Source: Thermothielavioides terrestris NRRL 8126
Taxonomy: Eukaryota > Ascomycota > Sordariomycetes > Sordariales > Chaetomiaceae
Length of the DNA stretch: 64,000 bases
Direction of reading: 5' to 3'
Assembly (NCBI RefSeq): GCF_000226115.1
Contig: NC_016458.1
Span: 806,001 to 870,000, forward strand
A model generated the notes under the pieces. That model saw only the letters and a program-made list of their open reading frames with translations, ran no database searches and was not told where the DNA came from. The position numbers were made by a program, and so were the translations under genes. Position 1 is the first letter of the stretch. The number at the start of each line of letters is the position of its first letter. Below are positions 12,369 to 23,610 of the stretch, in pieces.

Positions 12369-15300
12369 ATGCTGGGCTCGTTGCGGCGACTGGCTTGCCT
12401 GAGACGGGAACCGCTACTCAAACTTCCCTCGGCCTCCAACCTACCGTCGCCTCGACACTACTCCCTCCAGCGACTAGCAAACATGGCACCTGACGCGACC
12501 GCTGCCGCTCCCTCCCCTTCTCCCGGCAGCCCTGCGCCCGATGCGGCCACGGCCAAAAAGAATGGTAAATCTCGAATTCCACCGTGCCCGTTCAGTGGTC
12601 AGCCGATGCTAAAACTGCTCCCGTGACCAGAGCAAAAGGAGAAGGCCAAGGCGGATAAGGCGGCCAAGTTCGCGGCGAAGCAGGCCAAGTTGAAGCAACA
12701 GCAGCAGCCGGTGCAGAAAGCTGCTGCTCAGTCGACTCCGAAGACTCAGACCCCGTCCCTCCCTCCTTACGTCGACGAGACCCCTCACGGCGAGAAGAAG
12801 ATTTTGCAGCCGTTCGACCACCCGCACTTCCAGGCATACAATCCCAAGGCAGTCGAGTCCGCATGGTATGCTTGGTGGGAGAAGAGCGGTTTCTTCCAGC
12901 CGCGGCCGCCCCGGTCTCCCGATGCCGGGAGGTTCGTTATTCCTCTACCGCCTCCCAATGTGACCGGTGCGCTGCACTGCGGTCATGCCCTGGCCAATTC
13001 CCTCCAGGACACCTTGATTCGGTGGTACCGGATGAAGTGAGTGGCCACTTACCCCACCTGAGATTGTTTTTTTGTGTACACCTCGGGTCTTGTCTAACTT
13101 CTCCGAGGGGATACTCTACCCTCTGGGTCCCGGGCTGCGACCATGCCGGAATTTCTACTCAGTCGGTTGTAGAAAAGATGCTCTGGAAGAAACAACGGAA
13201 GACGCGCCTTGAGCTCGGCCGCGAGGAGTTCACAAAGCTTGTCTGGGAATGGAAGGGGGAATATCACGAGCGTATCAACAATGCTCAAAGGCTCATGGGC
13301 GGCTCGATGGACTGGTCTCGCGAAGCGTTCACCATGGACGAGAACCTCAGTGCCGCGACCATGGAGACTTTCTGCCGCCTCCACGACGAAGGGTACATCT
13401 ACAGGTCGAACCGCTTGGTGAACTGGTGCACCCACTTGAGAACCGCCCTCAGCTCGCTGGAGGTGGAAAACAAGGAAATCAGCGGCCGTACAATGCTTGA
13501 GGTGCCGGGTTACGACAGGAAGATCGAGTTTGGTGTCCTGACGTACTTCAAATACCCGATTGACGGCACGGATCTGACGATCGAGGTTGCGACGACCCGT
13601 CCCGAGACCATGCTTGGAGACAGTGGTATTGCCGTTAGCCCTGGGGATCCTCGCTACGCCCATCTCGTCGGCAAATTCGCGCGACACCCCTTCACGGACC
13701 GGTCAGTGGCACCAGACCTGTATGGATTTCTGAATGCTAACAAACCGTAGCCTTCTTCCCATTGTGGAAGACAGCTACGTCGACCCGGAGTTCGGTACCG
13801 GTGCTGTCAAGCTCACCCCCGCTCACGATTTCAACGATTACAAACTGGGGGAGCGCCACAACCTCGAGTTCATCAACATCCTGAATGAAGATGGCACTCT
13901 GAACGAAAACGCTGGCCCGATGTTCCAGGGACAGAAGAGGTTTCACGCCCGCTACACCGTCGTCGAGGAGCTGACAAAACGCGGCCTCTTTGTCAAAAAG
14001 GAGCCCAACCCGATGACAATTCCCCTGTGTGAGAAGACCAAGGACGTCATTGAGCCATACATGACACCCCAATGGTGGGTGCGTATGAAGGAGATGGCCG
14101 ATGCTGCTCTTAAGGTCGTCGAGGAAGGAAAAATTAAGATCAGCCCCGAGAGCGCGAGGAAATCGTACGACCGGTGGTTGTCCAATATCAACGATTGGTG
14201 CATCTCTCGGCAACTCTGGTAAGTGTGGCATGCCTTGTATTTATTTTTATTCTTTTCTTCTGCTTCTTTTACCTGCTCTTTTCGCTAATACTTTCTGTCA
14301 CAGGTGGGGTCACCGCATCCCCGCTTACCGCGTCATCTTCGAAAATGAGGAGGGCCCTGAGACCAACGACTCTCAATGGGTTGTCGGCAGGACTCCCGAG
14401 GAAGCGCAGGCCAGGGCCGAGGCAAAGTACGCCGGGAAGAAGTTCCGTCTGGAACAAGATCCCGACTGCCTAGACACCTGGTTCAGCTCAGGCCTCTGGC
14501 CTATGTCCATTCTCGGCTGGCCCAATACTGAGAGCAGTGACTTCAAGAACTTCTTTCCGACCAGCATGCTGGAAACTGGCTGGGATATCCTGTTCTTCTG
14601 GGTCAGCCGGATGATCATGCTCAGCCTCAAACTGACAGGCGAGGTTCCCTTCACCGAGGTCTACTGCCACAGCCTTATCCGGGACTCCGAGGGCAGGAAG
14701 ATGAGTAAGTCGCTCGGCAACGTCATTGACCCTCTCGACATCATCAACGGCATTGAGCTGGAGGCGCTCCACGCGAAGCTCCTTACTGGCAACCTGAAGG
14801 AGGATGAGGTTGAGCGCGCCACCAAGTACCAGAAGACCGCGTTCCCTGGTGGCATCCCCGAGTGCGGTGCCGATGCGCTTCGGTTCACTCTGCTCTCCTA
14901 CACCACGGGCGGCGGCGACATCAACTTCGACATCAAGGTGATGCATGCATACCGCCGGTTCTGCAACAAGGTCTGGCAGGCCAGCAAGTACGTCTTGAGC
15001 AAGCTCCCGGAGGACTTTGTCCCGAGTTCCAAACTCGACACTTCGGCCCTCTCGGTGCCGGAGCGGTGGATCCTCCATCGGATGAACGCTGCCGTCAAGG
15101 GCATCAACGAGGCACTCGAGGCGCGCCAATTCTCCACCAGCACCAAGCTTGCATACCAGTTCTTCTATGACGAACTATGCGATGTCTTCATCGAGAACAG
15201 CAAGGGCATTTTGAGCGATGGCACTCCGCAGGAGCAGCAGAGCGTCCAGCAGACCCTTTATCGGACGCTGGATGTTGCGCTGCGCCTTATGCATCCCTTC

Positions 15301-15918
15301 ATGCCCTTCATCACGGAGGAGTTGTGGCAGCGCCTCCCTCGCGCCAAGGATGATGCGGTGCCATCCATCATGCTTGCTCCATACCCTGAGCCTGACGATG
15401 CGCTGGCGTTCGCGTCCGATGCCGAAGACTACGAACTCGGTCTTCAGTGCGCTGGCGGTATCCGTTCCTTGGCCGCCGACTACAACATCCGGTCAGATGG
15501 GCGCGCATTCATCAAGGCGTCCACGGCCGCCAGCTTGGAGAAGGTCAGCGCACAGCTCCAGGCGATCAAGACTCTGTCTGGAAAAGGCATTGCCGAGGTC
15601 AGCATCATTGGCCCGGATGCCGAAGAGAGCTCGTCGCCGAAGGGCTGTGCAGTCTATGTCATCTCCGCGGATGTGGCGGTTCTGCTGCAGGTCAGCACGC
15701 AGATCAAGGACATTGACGCAGAGATCAAGAAGATCAATGCCAAGCTGCAGAAGACCAACATCGCAATCGCAAAGCAGCAAGAGCTGATGGGACGCGAGGG
15801 ATTTGAGAAGGCCAGCGATGTGGTTGTGACGGCGGAAAAGAAAAAGCTTGCCGATGCTCAAGCAGCGAAGGAGAACTACGAGAGGACACTGGCCGAGTTC
15901 AGCAAGCTGAAGGTTTGA
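12369..15918 (+). CDS. vas1: Valyl-tRNA synthetase, dual mitochondrial/cytosolic
   Basis: Class I aminoacyl-tRNA synthetase charging tRNA-Val. Exons 12369-12564, 12631-13036, 13108-13701, 13751-14218 and 14304-15918 give 1,092 residues. The HIGH-type motif [11 protein letters not shown] is at about residue 181 and KMSKS at 687-691. The CP1 editing domain ([12 protein letters not shown]) and a C-terminal coiled-coil arm (about the last 80 residues, [17 protein letters not shown]) are present, as in ValRS. The first ATG opens an Arg/Leu-rich, acid-free leader ([19 protein letters not shown]); a second in-frame ATG at 12483 (MAPDAT...) starts 38 codons later. This is the yeast VAS1 arrangement, in which one gene gives a mitochondrial form from the first ATG and a cytosolic form from the second. 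No second ValRS gene is present in the window. Confidence 0.96.
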
Positions 15919-16086
15919 TCGTTGCTGAACCCGCGGTCATGGAGAAACCGCGTGGTATGTCTGTAGACATTCTACACAGTATACCAAGTGAGCTAGAATA
16001 GAGAGATCCATGTCCTCAAAGAGGCCGGGTTTTTCGTGTTCTTGTGTCGCTGATGTTACCGAACAGAACGCAAGCTCGTGTCTCGG
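15919..16086. other. 3' flank of vas1 up to the MITE
   Basis: Short untranslated stretch. It ends with GTGTCTCGG (16078-16086), which is repeated immediately after the MITE at 16603-16611. Confidence 0.5.
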
Positions 16087-16602
16087 CGACCCTCTTAAAA
16101 AAACAAAACAGATTTCTTAGAAATACGACGCACCCTGCAGCGGTCCGTGCGCCCCCACCAAAACCTCGCAACGAGCATCACCGCACCCCAAAGCTAACGT
16201 ATTGCTACAGGAATCGCGATAGGAGTTAATAAGAGAATCCAAACGGTTAACTGCCACGTTGGTTACTAAAAGGAGAGGGCATTTGCAAAGACGGATTTAA
16301 AGCTAGAAAGGGGGCTCTTATCGATAAGATAGCTTATCGATAAGATAAGTGTCACGTGACCTCACTACACTTGGGGGTTAGCATTTTCAAGCTTTCTTGA
16401 CAGGTCAACGTTTTCAATCACTCTGCATTTTCTAGCCTCTTAAATCGTACTCGTAACATCGTCAATTTGAAGCGATTCCTATGGCGACATGTCAGCGGGG
16501 GGGTGCGGTGATGTTCGTTGCGAGGTTTTGGTGGGGGCGCACGGACCGCTGCAGGGTGTGTCGTATTTCTAAGAAATCTGTGTTGTTTTTTTAAGAGGGT
16601 CG
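16087..16602. mobile_element. 516-bp non-autonomous TIR element (Mutator-like MITE)
   Basis: The two ends are inverted copies: 16087-16189 and 16500-16602 match at 100 of 103 positions, both beginning CGACCCTCTTAAAAAAACA. Two of the three mismatches are G/A transitions. The element is bounded by a perfect 9-bp direct repeat, GTGTCTCGG, at 16078-16086 and 16603-16611. Long inverted arms plus a 9-bp target duplication are the hallmarks of Mutator-like elements; hAT elements make 8 bp. The roughly 310-bp centre has no coding capacity, so transposition would need an enzyme supplied elsewhere. Partial similarity of the arms continues inward for another 25-30 bp. High arm identity suggests a fairly recent insertion that largely escaped RIP, consistent with its short length. 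Confidence 0.85.
16317..16360. repeat. Palindromic GATA repeats and CACGTG in the MITE core
   Basis: Two direct copies of a 15-mer (16317-16331, 16333-16347), each containing the 12-bp palindrome CTTATCGATAAG, are followed by the 10-bp palindrome GTCACGTGAC (16351-16360). The cluster sits close to the exact centre of the element. GATAAG is the core site for fungal GATA factors and CACGTG for bHLH factors; any regulatory effect on eL37 is inference. Confidence 0.7.
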
Positions 16603-16611
16603 GTGTCTCGG

Positions 16612-17167
16612 GCTGGAACCGTGGTAAGTTCTCAGGCCATGACGGCAACAGATGTCAGTCTACGGGCCAAGGAGTACCTACACAGAACATAGTTTACTTA
16701 TCGTTGAATCCTGGGCACTCCTGTCAGCGGAAGCGAGCTGATCTTTGATGACGGGTTTGTCCGGTTTCTGCAGGAAAGCTGAGGGCCGGTAGAAGGAAAG
16801 AAGCCCTTACCATTGGCGTATATCTTACGCACCTGAAACCATATCGCGGGTGGAAATGGGTGTGGGGTAATCGTTAATTACCAGGTAGTTATGGATTACT
16901 CCATACGCAGTTGACCGCTTGCCATACTAGTAAGGCCAGCCACATCCATGAGGCTGACTTGTGGCTGGAAATTTTCCGCAGCCCTAACTGAAGCAAATCG
17001 CTGGGGCCACACATTCCCAAAATTTCGTGATCTGGGACCCGAGTTCGAGAACCTGAACACCACAACGCGCCCTCTTGCCGACGACGACGCAGGTAAGTCT
17101 GATTGCTCGCTACACCTCTCCCGTTGCTTGCGATATTAACTCTACTGCTTCCAGATCCACCGCCAAA
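16612..17167 (+). promoter_or_regulatory. eL37 upstream region
   Basis: 556 bp between the MITE and the rpl37 start. It includes a GCCCTAACT motif at about 16980 and a pyrimidine-rich tract just before the ATG. No other gene seen. Confidence 0.4.
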
Positions 17168-17911
17168 ATGAGTATGTTCACCCCTTCTTGCGATGAACCC
17201 CCAGCAATTCCGTTCGCGATACCATTGTCCTCCTGCACCGATCCCTCGATCCCGCAACGAGTCTCCAAAGCCGGCATAATACCGCCACATCGCAACTTAC
17301 TTCTAATCGACTTTTCTCTTGGATACCTTGTTGCTGGCAAATGCACGTTCGGTCTCAGAACGGGGTTCGCTGACACACGATTGCAGCGAAGGGTACCTCC
17401 AGCTTCGGCAAGCGGTATGTTCTGCGGGCAGTGCAAAGACGCTTAGTGCGCCCTGATTTCTGACTGCGATCTTAGCCACACCAAGACCCACGGCCTCTGC
17501 AAGCGCTGCGGGTAAGTCGATACGAGCCCCTGGAATGAGCAGCCGGACGAGACGGCCGGAGCGTGGAACGAGGACGAGAGGACGATATTCTGCAACGCAG
17601 ACATTGACCAGGAATTCTCTGCAGTCGCCGGGCTTTCCACAACCAAAAGAAGGTCTGCGCCTCGTGCGGTTACCCTGCTGCCAAGACCCGCAAGTGTACG
17701 TTTCCAGATCTAGGGCTTCCGATCGGTCGCTGGGAGCCCAACGGCTGATGAGTGCGACACAGACAACTGGTCCGAGAAGGCGAAGCGTAGAAAGGTCACT
17801 GGCACCGGCCGGATGCGGTACCTCAGCACAGTGTCGAGGCGGTTCAAGAACGGCTTCCGGACTGGTGTCCCCAAGGGTTCGAGAGGCCCCGCGATCTCGA
17901 CTGCTTCATAA
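17168..17911 (+). CDS. rpl37: 60S ribosomal protein eL37
   Basis: Zinc-binding protein of the large cytosolic ribosomal subunit. Five coding exons: 17168-17171 (only ATG plus one base), 17387-17414, 17476-17511, 17625-17695 and 17763-17911, totalling 95 residues. The spliced start [23 protein letters not shown] and the zinc ribbon CKRCG...CASCGYP are diagnostic, and the basic tail ([19 protein letters not shown]) is conserved. The 4-nt first coding exon followed by a 215-bp intron is a common fungal ribosomal-protein design. Four introns in a 288-nt coding sequence is intron-dense. Every junction uses GTATGT/GTAAGT/GTACGT donors and restores the frame. Confidence 0.95.
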
Positions 17912-18277
17912 TCGGTTATCATGACGGGGCAGGGTGGCGGACAATGGGATGGTGGTTTTCGGCGAGCGGTATAACAGGGGCTGGACACTTCTCGGACGGA
18001 CCTACTCGCTTTTCGCTGCTACATCCGAAATGGTATGATTTCGCGCGGGGCTCGGTTCAACGGTCAAGATATCGAGCAAAAGCTCATGAAACAAGGCGTA
18101 ACATTGCGGGCAAATCACACGGTTCTTATCAGGGCATGATCCAAAGGGCTCTCGGAGGATCTCCGCAGGTGCATGCCGCTAGATGCTGGACGGTTCAGTT
18201 CAGGCCAGGTCAAGGCGTCAGCAAGCGGACGCACAGGGGACGAAGATGGGACCTTGTTCCGATGGGTATCTTTTGTG
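17912..18277. other. Convergent spacer rpl37/elp6
   Basis: 366 bp between two facing stop codons. No gene seen. Confidence 0.5.
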
Positions 18278-19384
18278 CTACTGGCCTCTCTCGAATACTT
18301 TCACGCCACCATCGCCACCCACATGATACAAATATTCCTGGTCCCGGGCAAGGAGCCGGCCTCCCCCGTGCGTGATTCGGATGACACCGCTCACGTCCTT
18401 CGCGACCCCTGTGTCGAGCAGTCTCAAGCTAAGCACAGCATCTGCCTCGTGCACTAGGCTCAGAGCGAACCAGGCGTGCTGCTTCTCGAGCGAGGTCTGC
18501 TGTTCTTTGATGAGGGGGTCGTCAGCAGCCACCGTGACAATGGCAGCATGCGTGTTCTGGAACCCGTCTTAGTGCAAGTTTGGTTGTGTCGTAAGAAGCG
18601 GACGGAAACGTACCTCTCTCAAATCCATCAACATTTCCCACACTGCCGTTGCTATCCCGGAAGGCTCTCCACCCGCTGAGCTCGGAGGAGGAGAAGCAGC
18701 CAAGACAAAGTCCAGCCCGTCAATCACCAGCACAACCTTTCTCTCCCTGCCCTCTCTGTCCCCGAGCCCTGTCCCGGCCGAACCACCTTTTTTCAACTGC
18801 GCCACCCCTTCCAAGACCACGCGCGCGATATCCCCCGGCGCAAGGCTCGCCGGAACCCGCTTCCACCCCGCCACCCCTGCCCTCTGCTGCTGTTGCTGCT
18901 GCTGTTGCTGCCGAGACTGATGCTGAGACTGAGACTGATGATGCGGCCGTATTGCTTGCGTGCTGCCGCCGCCTCCGCCGCCCCCGCCCCCGCCCGTCGC
19001 CTCACCCGACTTCAACGACCCCCCGCCGCCCAAACCGCCGCCCAAACCGTCCACGTACGCGAACCTGCCCCGGCGCGCCGCGGCTTCGAGGTCGACGCCG
19101 AGACGGGCCAGGCCGTCCCTCCAGAAGGCGAGGTCGCGGAGGAAGCTGACGAGCAGGACGGCCGCTTCCTCTTCTTGTCCCGCTGCCGCCGCTGGCGACG
19201 CCCCAGTCACGGTCACGCCTGGTTGTGGCGGTTTTGCGGTGCCGGCTTGTTTGAGGAGGGCGTAGAGGTGGCGGAGGACGAGCCAGTTCGTGCTGGCGCC
19301 GAGCACGCCCGTCAGGACGATGAGGGAGGCCTCGTCCGGCAGGGCAAGGTAGGGCTCGAGGAGGTGGGGGATGCGGGATGTCAT
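18278..19384 (-). CDS. elp6: Elongator complex protein 6
   Basis: Subunit of the Elp4-Elp5-Elp6 RecA-like ring of Elongator, needed for wobble-uridine (mcm5/ncm5) tRNA modification. Exons 19384-18614 and 18556-18278 give 349 residues. Seen: N-terminal PDEASLIVLTGVLGASTNWLVLRHL, a Walker-B-like hydrophobic strand ending in Asp (VVLVIDGLDFVLA), and the C-terminal Elp6 signature SGVIRITHGGG...EYLYHVGGDGGVKVFERG. Like other Elp4-6 proteins it has no clear Walker A. Odd: residues about 115-175 hold a run of ten Gly and a run of nine Gln (QSQSQHQSRQQQQ...), a low-complexity insertion within the RecA fold. The 57-bp intron is unambiguous. Confidence 0.87.
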
Positions 19385-19867
19385 GGTGTAGTCTTGAGGG
19401 GAAGGGAGCAGCTATGGTGGGGTAGCTTTTGAGGTGATGAAAATGTATGGAGGGGTACCTGGTAGGGTTATGGCACGGAGTAAGAACCTTGACACACCGT
19501 GTGAAGATGAGGGGTGAACACGGTACTGGGGAGTTCTGACGCAAATCGCCAACTGAGAGTGGTTGTGTGAGAGAAGATCTAACATGACATTCTGTGCTGA
19601 ATGATAATGCTGTGGTATCCATATCTCTGATTTCATGCTTCCGTGAGTCATGGTATGCATCATATGAGAACCCCCCAGCGCCTAAACACCACAAACACCT
19701 CCTAACACAAAACCAAATGCACAAAACTGCCCTCGATGCATAGGTAAGAAAGGGTATGCCGAGTCAAGATACGAGATGCCCTGCAATCAACCAAGTCCTG
19801 TATCCCTGAAAGCAACACCAAACGCCAGCCGAGTACCAGCCATGCCTGCCCATAGAAGTCCCGTTGC
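19385..19867. other. Intergenic region elp6/MFS gene
   Basis: 483 bp upstream of elp6 and downstream of the MFS transporter. No gene or RNA recognised. Confidence 0.4.
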
Positions 19868-22199
19868 TCAAAACCGCTCCATGAAATTCCTGCGCACTGT
19901 CCACATGCGCAACCGCTTGCCGAAGATGTACATGGGGATGGTGAAGATCAGCAGGATCAGCTGGATGACACCAATCCAGATGTAGACAATCTTCGACCCG
20001 TCATCGGTGATCCAGCCGGTGACAAACAAGCTGAAGACGAGGCCGTGCAAGACGTTCTTGCTGAAGTTGAGCGTGACCAAGGCTTCGCCGGCGTACTGTC
20101 GATAGCTGTCGACGCAGAACGTGATGCTCGTGGTGGAGCCCATGGTGCAGCCGAACGAGACGATGCCGAAGAACGCCGTCGGGACCATCCAGTGATCGTG
20201 GACTTGGGCCGACCAGCCGAAGCCCATCAGGCCAATGACAGTGGTGATGGCGATTGGGATGGCCATGACCAATCTGAACTCGGGCTCGTAGAGGCCGCCG
20301 TTCCGCCGCGCCATGGCCTTGACGATGGTGTCCGAGACCCGCCCGGCTATGGCAGAACCGAGGATGCCGCCGACGAACGGGCTGATGTATATCAAGCCCG
20401 TCTGAAGCGCGTTAAAGTCGTAGATCTGTTCGCGGTAGATGACGGCCACCGACTCGGAGATAACAATGAGCCAGCCAACCGAGCATGAGTAAACCACCGC
20501 AGACCAGAGAACTGCAGGGTAGGAGAAAAGGATCAGGGGTCGCACGACAACCTTGTGCCACTTGTCTTTGTTGAGGCGTCCGTTGAAGGGCTTCAGCGAC
20601 TGGACGAACGAGCGAGGCGGCTGCTCTCGCAGGGCAGCCGTGTACGGCAGTGGCCCTCCTGTTCGGGAGCTCCGGACGGATTGCGACTCGCTGTCGGTAT
20701 CAATGTGCCCGCCGTGGTTGGATATCGCGTCAGCTGGTGGTATCTCGAGTGCGTGCGGTGTCGCTGGCGTGGGGGGTGCCGGGGTAGGGGGCTGCGATGT
20801 TGTTTGTGGGGAGTACTCCTGGCCCGGCGTAGGTCTATCACCTGAGGGTACTGGCTTGCCAGCGTCCGTTTCCTTCTCGAGGACATGGTCCGCCTCAGAG
20901 TTTCCGCTGCTTTCACTCGACGTATCCACGTGCTTCACGACATCAGTCTCGGCGTCGGGTGCGAATCCAACGCGGAGCGCTTTTGTGCGGCCTCCTGGAG
21001 ATACAGGGCCATCACCAGCAACCTCCATTGACGGTCGGGCTGCTGGAAGCGGCGCCGCATGTGGGACGTCCGGCCTGGACGACAGACGACGGAAAATGCC
21101 CGGCCTCGAGTGCGACTTTTTCGCTGTCCGCGGAACAGGAGCTCTGTCCCAGAAGGTCTCCGGGACGAAGAAGAATAGCAGAAGACCGCAGAAAGCGACA
21201 ACAATAGCGACAGTCCTGGAAGGTTCGTTAGTGATCGCCGTTCGCCGCAGAGTCTAAGCTGGCTCAGGGCACGTACCAAAAAACCCATCGCCAACCCATG
21301 TTTTGGATGATGACGGCGCTGACCAGCGGGACCAGGTTCTTCCCGCCCAGCAACAGGAGGGTATAGATACCGATTCGGAAAGCACGCTCGTGCAGGAAGA
21401 AGATCTCAGCAATGGTGGCTGACGGCAGGCACTCCACAGGGCTAACTGCGATGCCCTGGAAGATGCGGGCCAAAACGAGCGAGGGAAAATTGGGCGAGGC
21501 GGCGCACCAGACCGAGGTGGCGATGAAGACAATCGCCCCGAAAAGATAGACCGGCCGTTTCCCCCAAAGGATGGCGGTCGGCGAGAAGATGATGGATCCA
21601 AGGCCCATTCCCATCATGTACAAGCCTGTCGTGAGCGACACGCTGTGTACGTCAACGCCATACTCCTTGGCGACGTCTGTGAAGCCCGCTGCGAGCAGTG
21701 GTGTCGTGCCGCCGCCAACCATGCAGAAGAGCCCCAGAGACAGCAATGCAAGGTCTCTCCGCCAAGCCGGCCAGTTGAGCGGGTCGTTGGCCGACTCCTC
21801 CGGTTGGGGTTCTAGGATAATTTTACCGTCGGGGGTCTTCTTTTTGGGGACCTCCTCGGCGTCCTCCGGTAGCTGGCGGTGTATGCCCGTTGGGATGGAC
21901 GAATGGGACGTCCTTGCCGGCGCGTTCCGCAGCCCCAGTGGTTCATTGTGGTCAGCGGCTAACAGCAAAACCGAACCTGTTCCCAAAGTTAGCTGCGGTG
22001 GCCCCAGGCCCATGCCCGCTCCTCTCTGGGCTGCGTTGGCTGGCGTACCTGGCACCTCAATCGTCTCCTTATCCTCGAGGATGCCCATGGTCCATTTGGG
22101 CGGTCCCGACTTCTCAGCATCGCGCTCACCGCGGGACTTCCGAGCGCCGAAAGAGCGCCATAACCGCGACGGTGAAGGATCTTGCGTGTCCTGCCCCAT
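19868..22199 (-). CDS. MFS transporter, DHA1-like, with long central loop
   Basis: Predicted 12-helix plasma-membrane proton antiporter of the major facilitator superfamily. Exons 22199-22049, 21976-21277 and 21215-19868 sum to 732 residues from MGQDTQDPSPS. An ATG at 22089 (MGILEDKE) is an alternative, and the frame is open further upstream to 22349. NDPLNWPAWRRDLALLSLG opens the first membrane half, as in fungal Hol1/Tpo-like carriers. The motif-A region reads GSIIFSPTAILWGKRPVYLFG, and motif-C-like helices follow. The two halves are separated by about 200 hydrophilic residues rich in Pro, Ser, Asp and Glu. Intron 1 is 72 bp and stop-free; it was called because of its GTACGC donor and GCTAAC branch site, so retention would still be in frame. 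Substrate cannot be told. Confidence 0.8.
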
Positions 22200-23349
22200 G
22201 TCGCCGGCTGCGGGAGGAGTGTTTTGCCAAGCTCTGACCTTGACTGCCCCAGAACCTCGGATCTTCCGGGCCAGTCGGACGGGGCGATAGATGGTCGAGA
22301 GTTCCGCAGGCAGAGATGGGGTGAAAGAACTCCAGGTATATATGCGCAAATCTGCCTAGACGGTTACGCGGCCGAACCCGACGTTGGGAGCAAGGAGCAG
22401 GGAGCTGTGACCTGGGGGGGTGTGGGAGAGCGATTGGTGACCTTTGTGTCGACAACCGAATCCGGCAGGTGTCGATGATCTGCCAAACCGCGACTGAGAC
22501 CAGCAAAGCCTAACTCCGGCAGGCCAGGCCGTGGACCCTGCTCCAATGCGGGTTGGGAACGGAGGAAGAGGTGAGTGAGAGGTGCTCAGTAGTCTGACGG
22601 CAGCAGGAGGAGGCGGCGACCGATACAAATATGTATCAGAACGCAACGAGGTCACCCAACACACACATGGGGCCGGCTGGGAACAAGGTTGGATGGATGG
22701 GTCTCCATCTCCTCCACGGCACGCACGGCAATGGAGGGGTCCGCCAAGAGGGAGCTAAGCAGCACCTTGGCCATAGGCGAGCGCCTGGTCAGCTGGTCAT
22801 GCAGGCCGCGGGGTATATCCAGTGCTGTTGACGGGATGTTGAGCGCCGCGTCGGTGGCTGCAGAGTTGGGGAGGAAGCGCGAGAGGACCGCCAGTCAACA
22901 GCAGAAGATCTGACATGCGCCAACCTGCAGAACGCCCGAAACCCGGAATCAAGGAAGGGATCCGCCAGATCGGACGGGGGCTGTGTGGGGCTGGCAAACG
23001 GGGCAAAGCAGACGGCGCCGTTTCTCAAAACAAAGGAGCAGTCTACGTGACCCCAACCTGCGACAGCTGCGCTGGGATGAACCCGTCCTCGAGCTCACCT
23101 CGGGCTCCTTCGAAGCTCTTCGTTTTCCCTCGACTCGCTCCACCACACGGATGGAAGAGCAGAGAAAAACAGGCGCGGCTCACATCGCTTGCTTACCACA
23201 GTAGGTACTGTGTCTACAGTAAACTCACAGCGGGGCAGAACGTGAGCCCAGAAACGCGCCCCGCTAAAACTTCCCCACATCGCTTGCCCCCGGAGCAGCT
23301 TGGCCATCTGACGACAGTGGGGCTGCAATGCATCCTGTGGGGGTGATCG
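22200..23349. promoter_or_regulatory. MFS gene upstream region
   Basis: 1.15 kb of ordinary GC content between the MFS start and the TIR element. Frames here lack coding character and match no known family. Expected to hold the MFS promoter. Confidence 0.35.
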
Positions 23350-23355
23350 GCCGAG

Positions 23356-23610
23356 TACAGCGCTCCAAACGCATCACTGTCCATTAACGTGACACTCGTT
23401 TGCAACTGACTGCCACCCAAACAAACAAGCTAGCCCCGCTACAACCCGTTTTTGAAAATCGCTCCTCGGTCTATACAATAAAGAATTTTCAGCTATAGCT
23501 TACTCCTATTCCCTATTCTATTTCCTAAACTACACCCCGATATTCAATCGTACTTAATTGAATTAAGTTGTCGGTCGTACTACTAATTCTAATTAGCCTT
23601 ATTCCCTAAA
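23356..23610 (+). repeat. Left terminal inverted repeat of the large element
   Basis: Pairs with 29660-29914 in reverse orientation. The outer 35 bp, the TTTGCAACTGACTGCCA block and the block containing CTCGGTCTATACAATAAAG are the best preserved. Similarity fades after the AATTGAA/AAGTTGTC region near 23575-23610. Confidence 0.8.

Noticed and set aside
14488..15129. 213-codon minus-strand frame opposite vas1
   Set aside because: Antisense shadow of the valyl-tRNA synthetase exon containing KMSKS.
18649..19149. 166-codon plus-strand frame rich in Pro/Arg/Ser
   Set aside because: It is the opposite-strand shadow of the GC-rich, low-complexity part of elp6.
22915..23346. 143-codon plus-strand frame upstream of the transposon
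   Set aside because: Composition shows no domain or membrane pattern and there is no supporting context.
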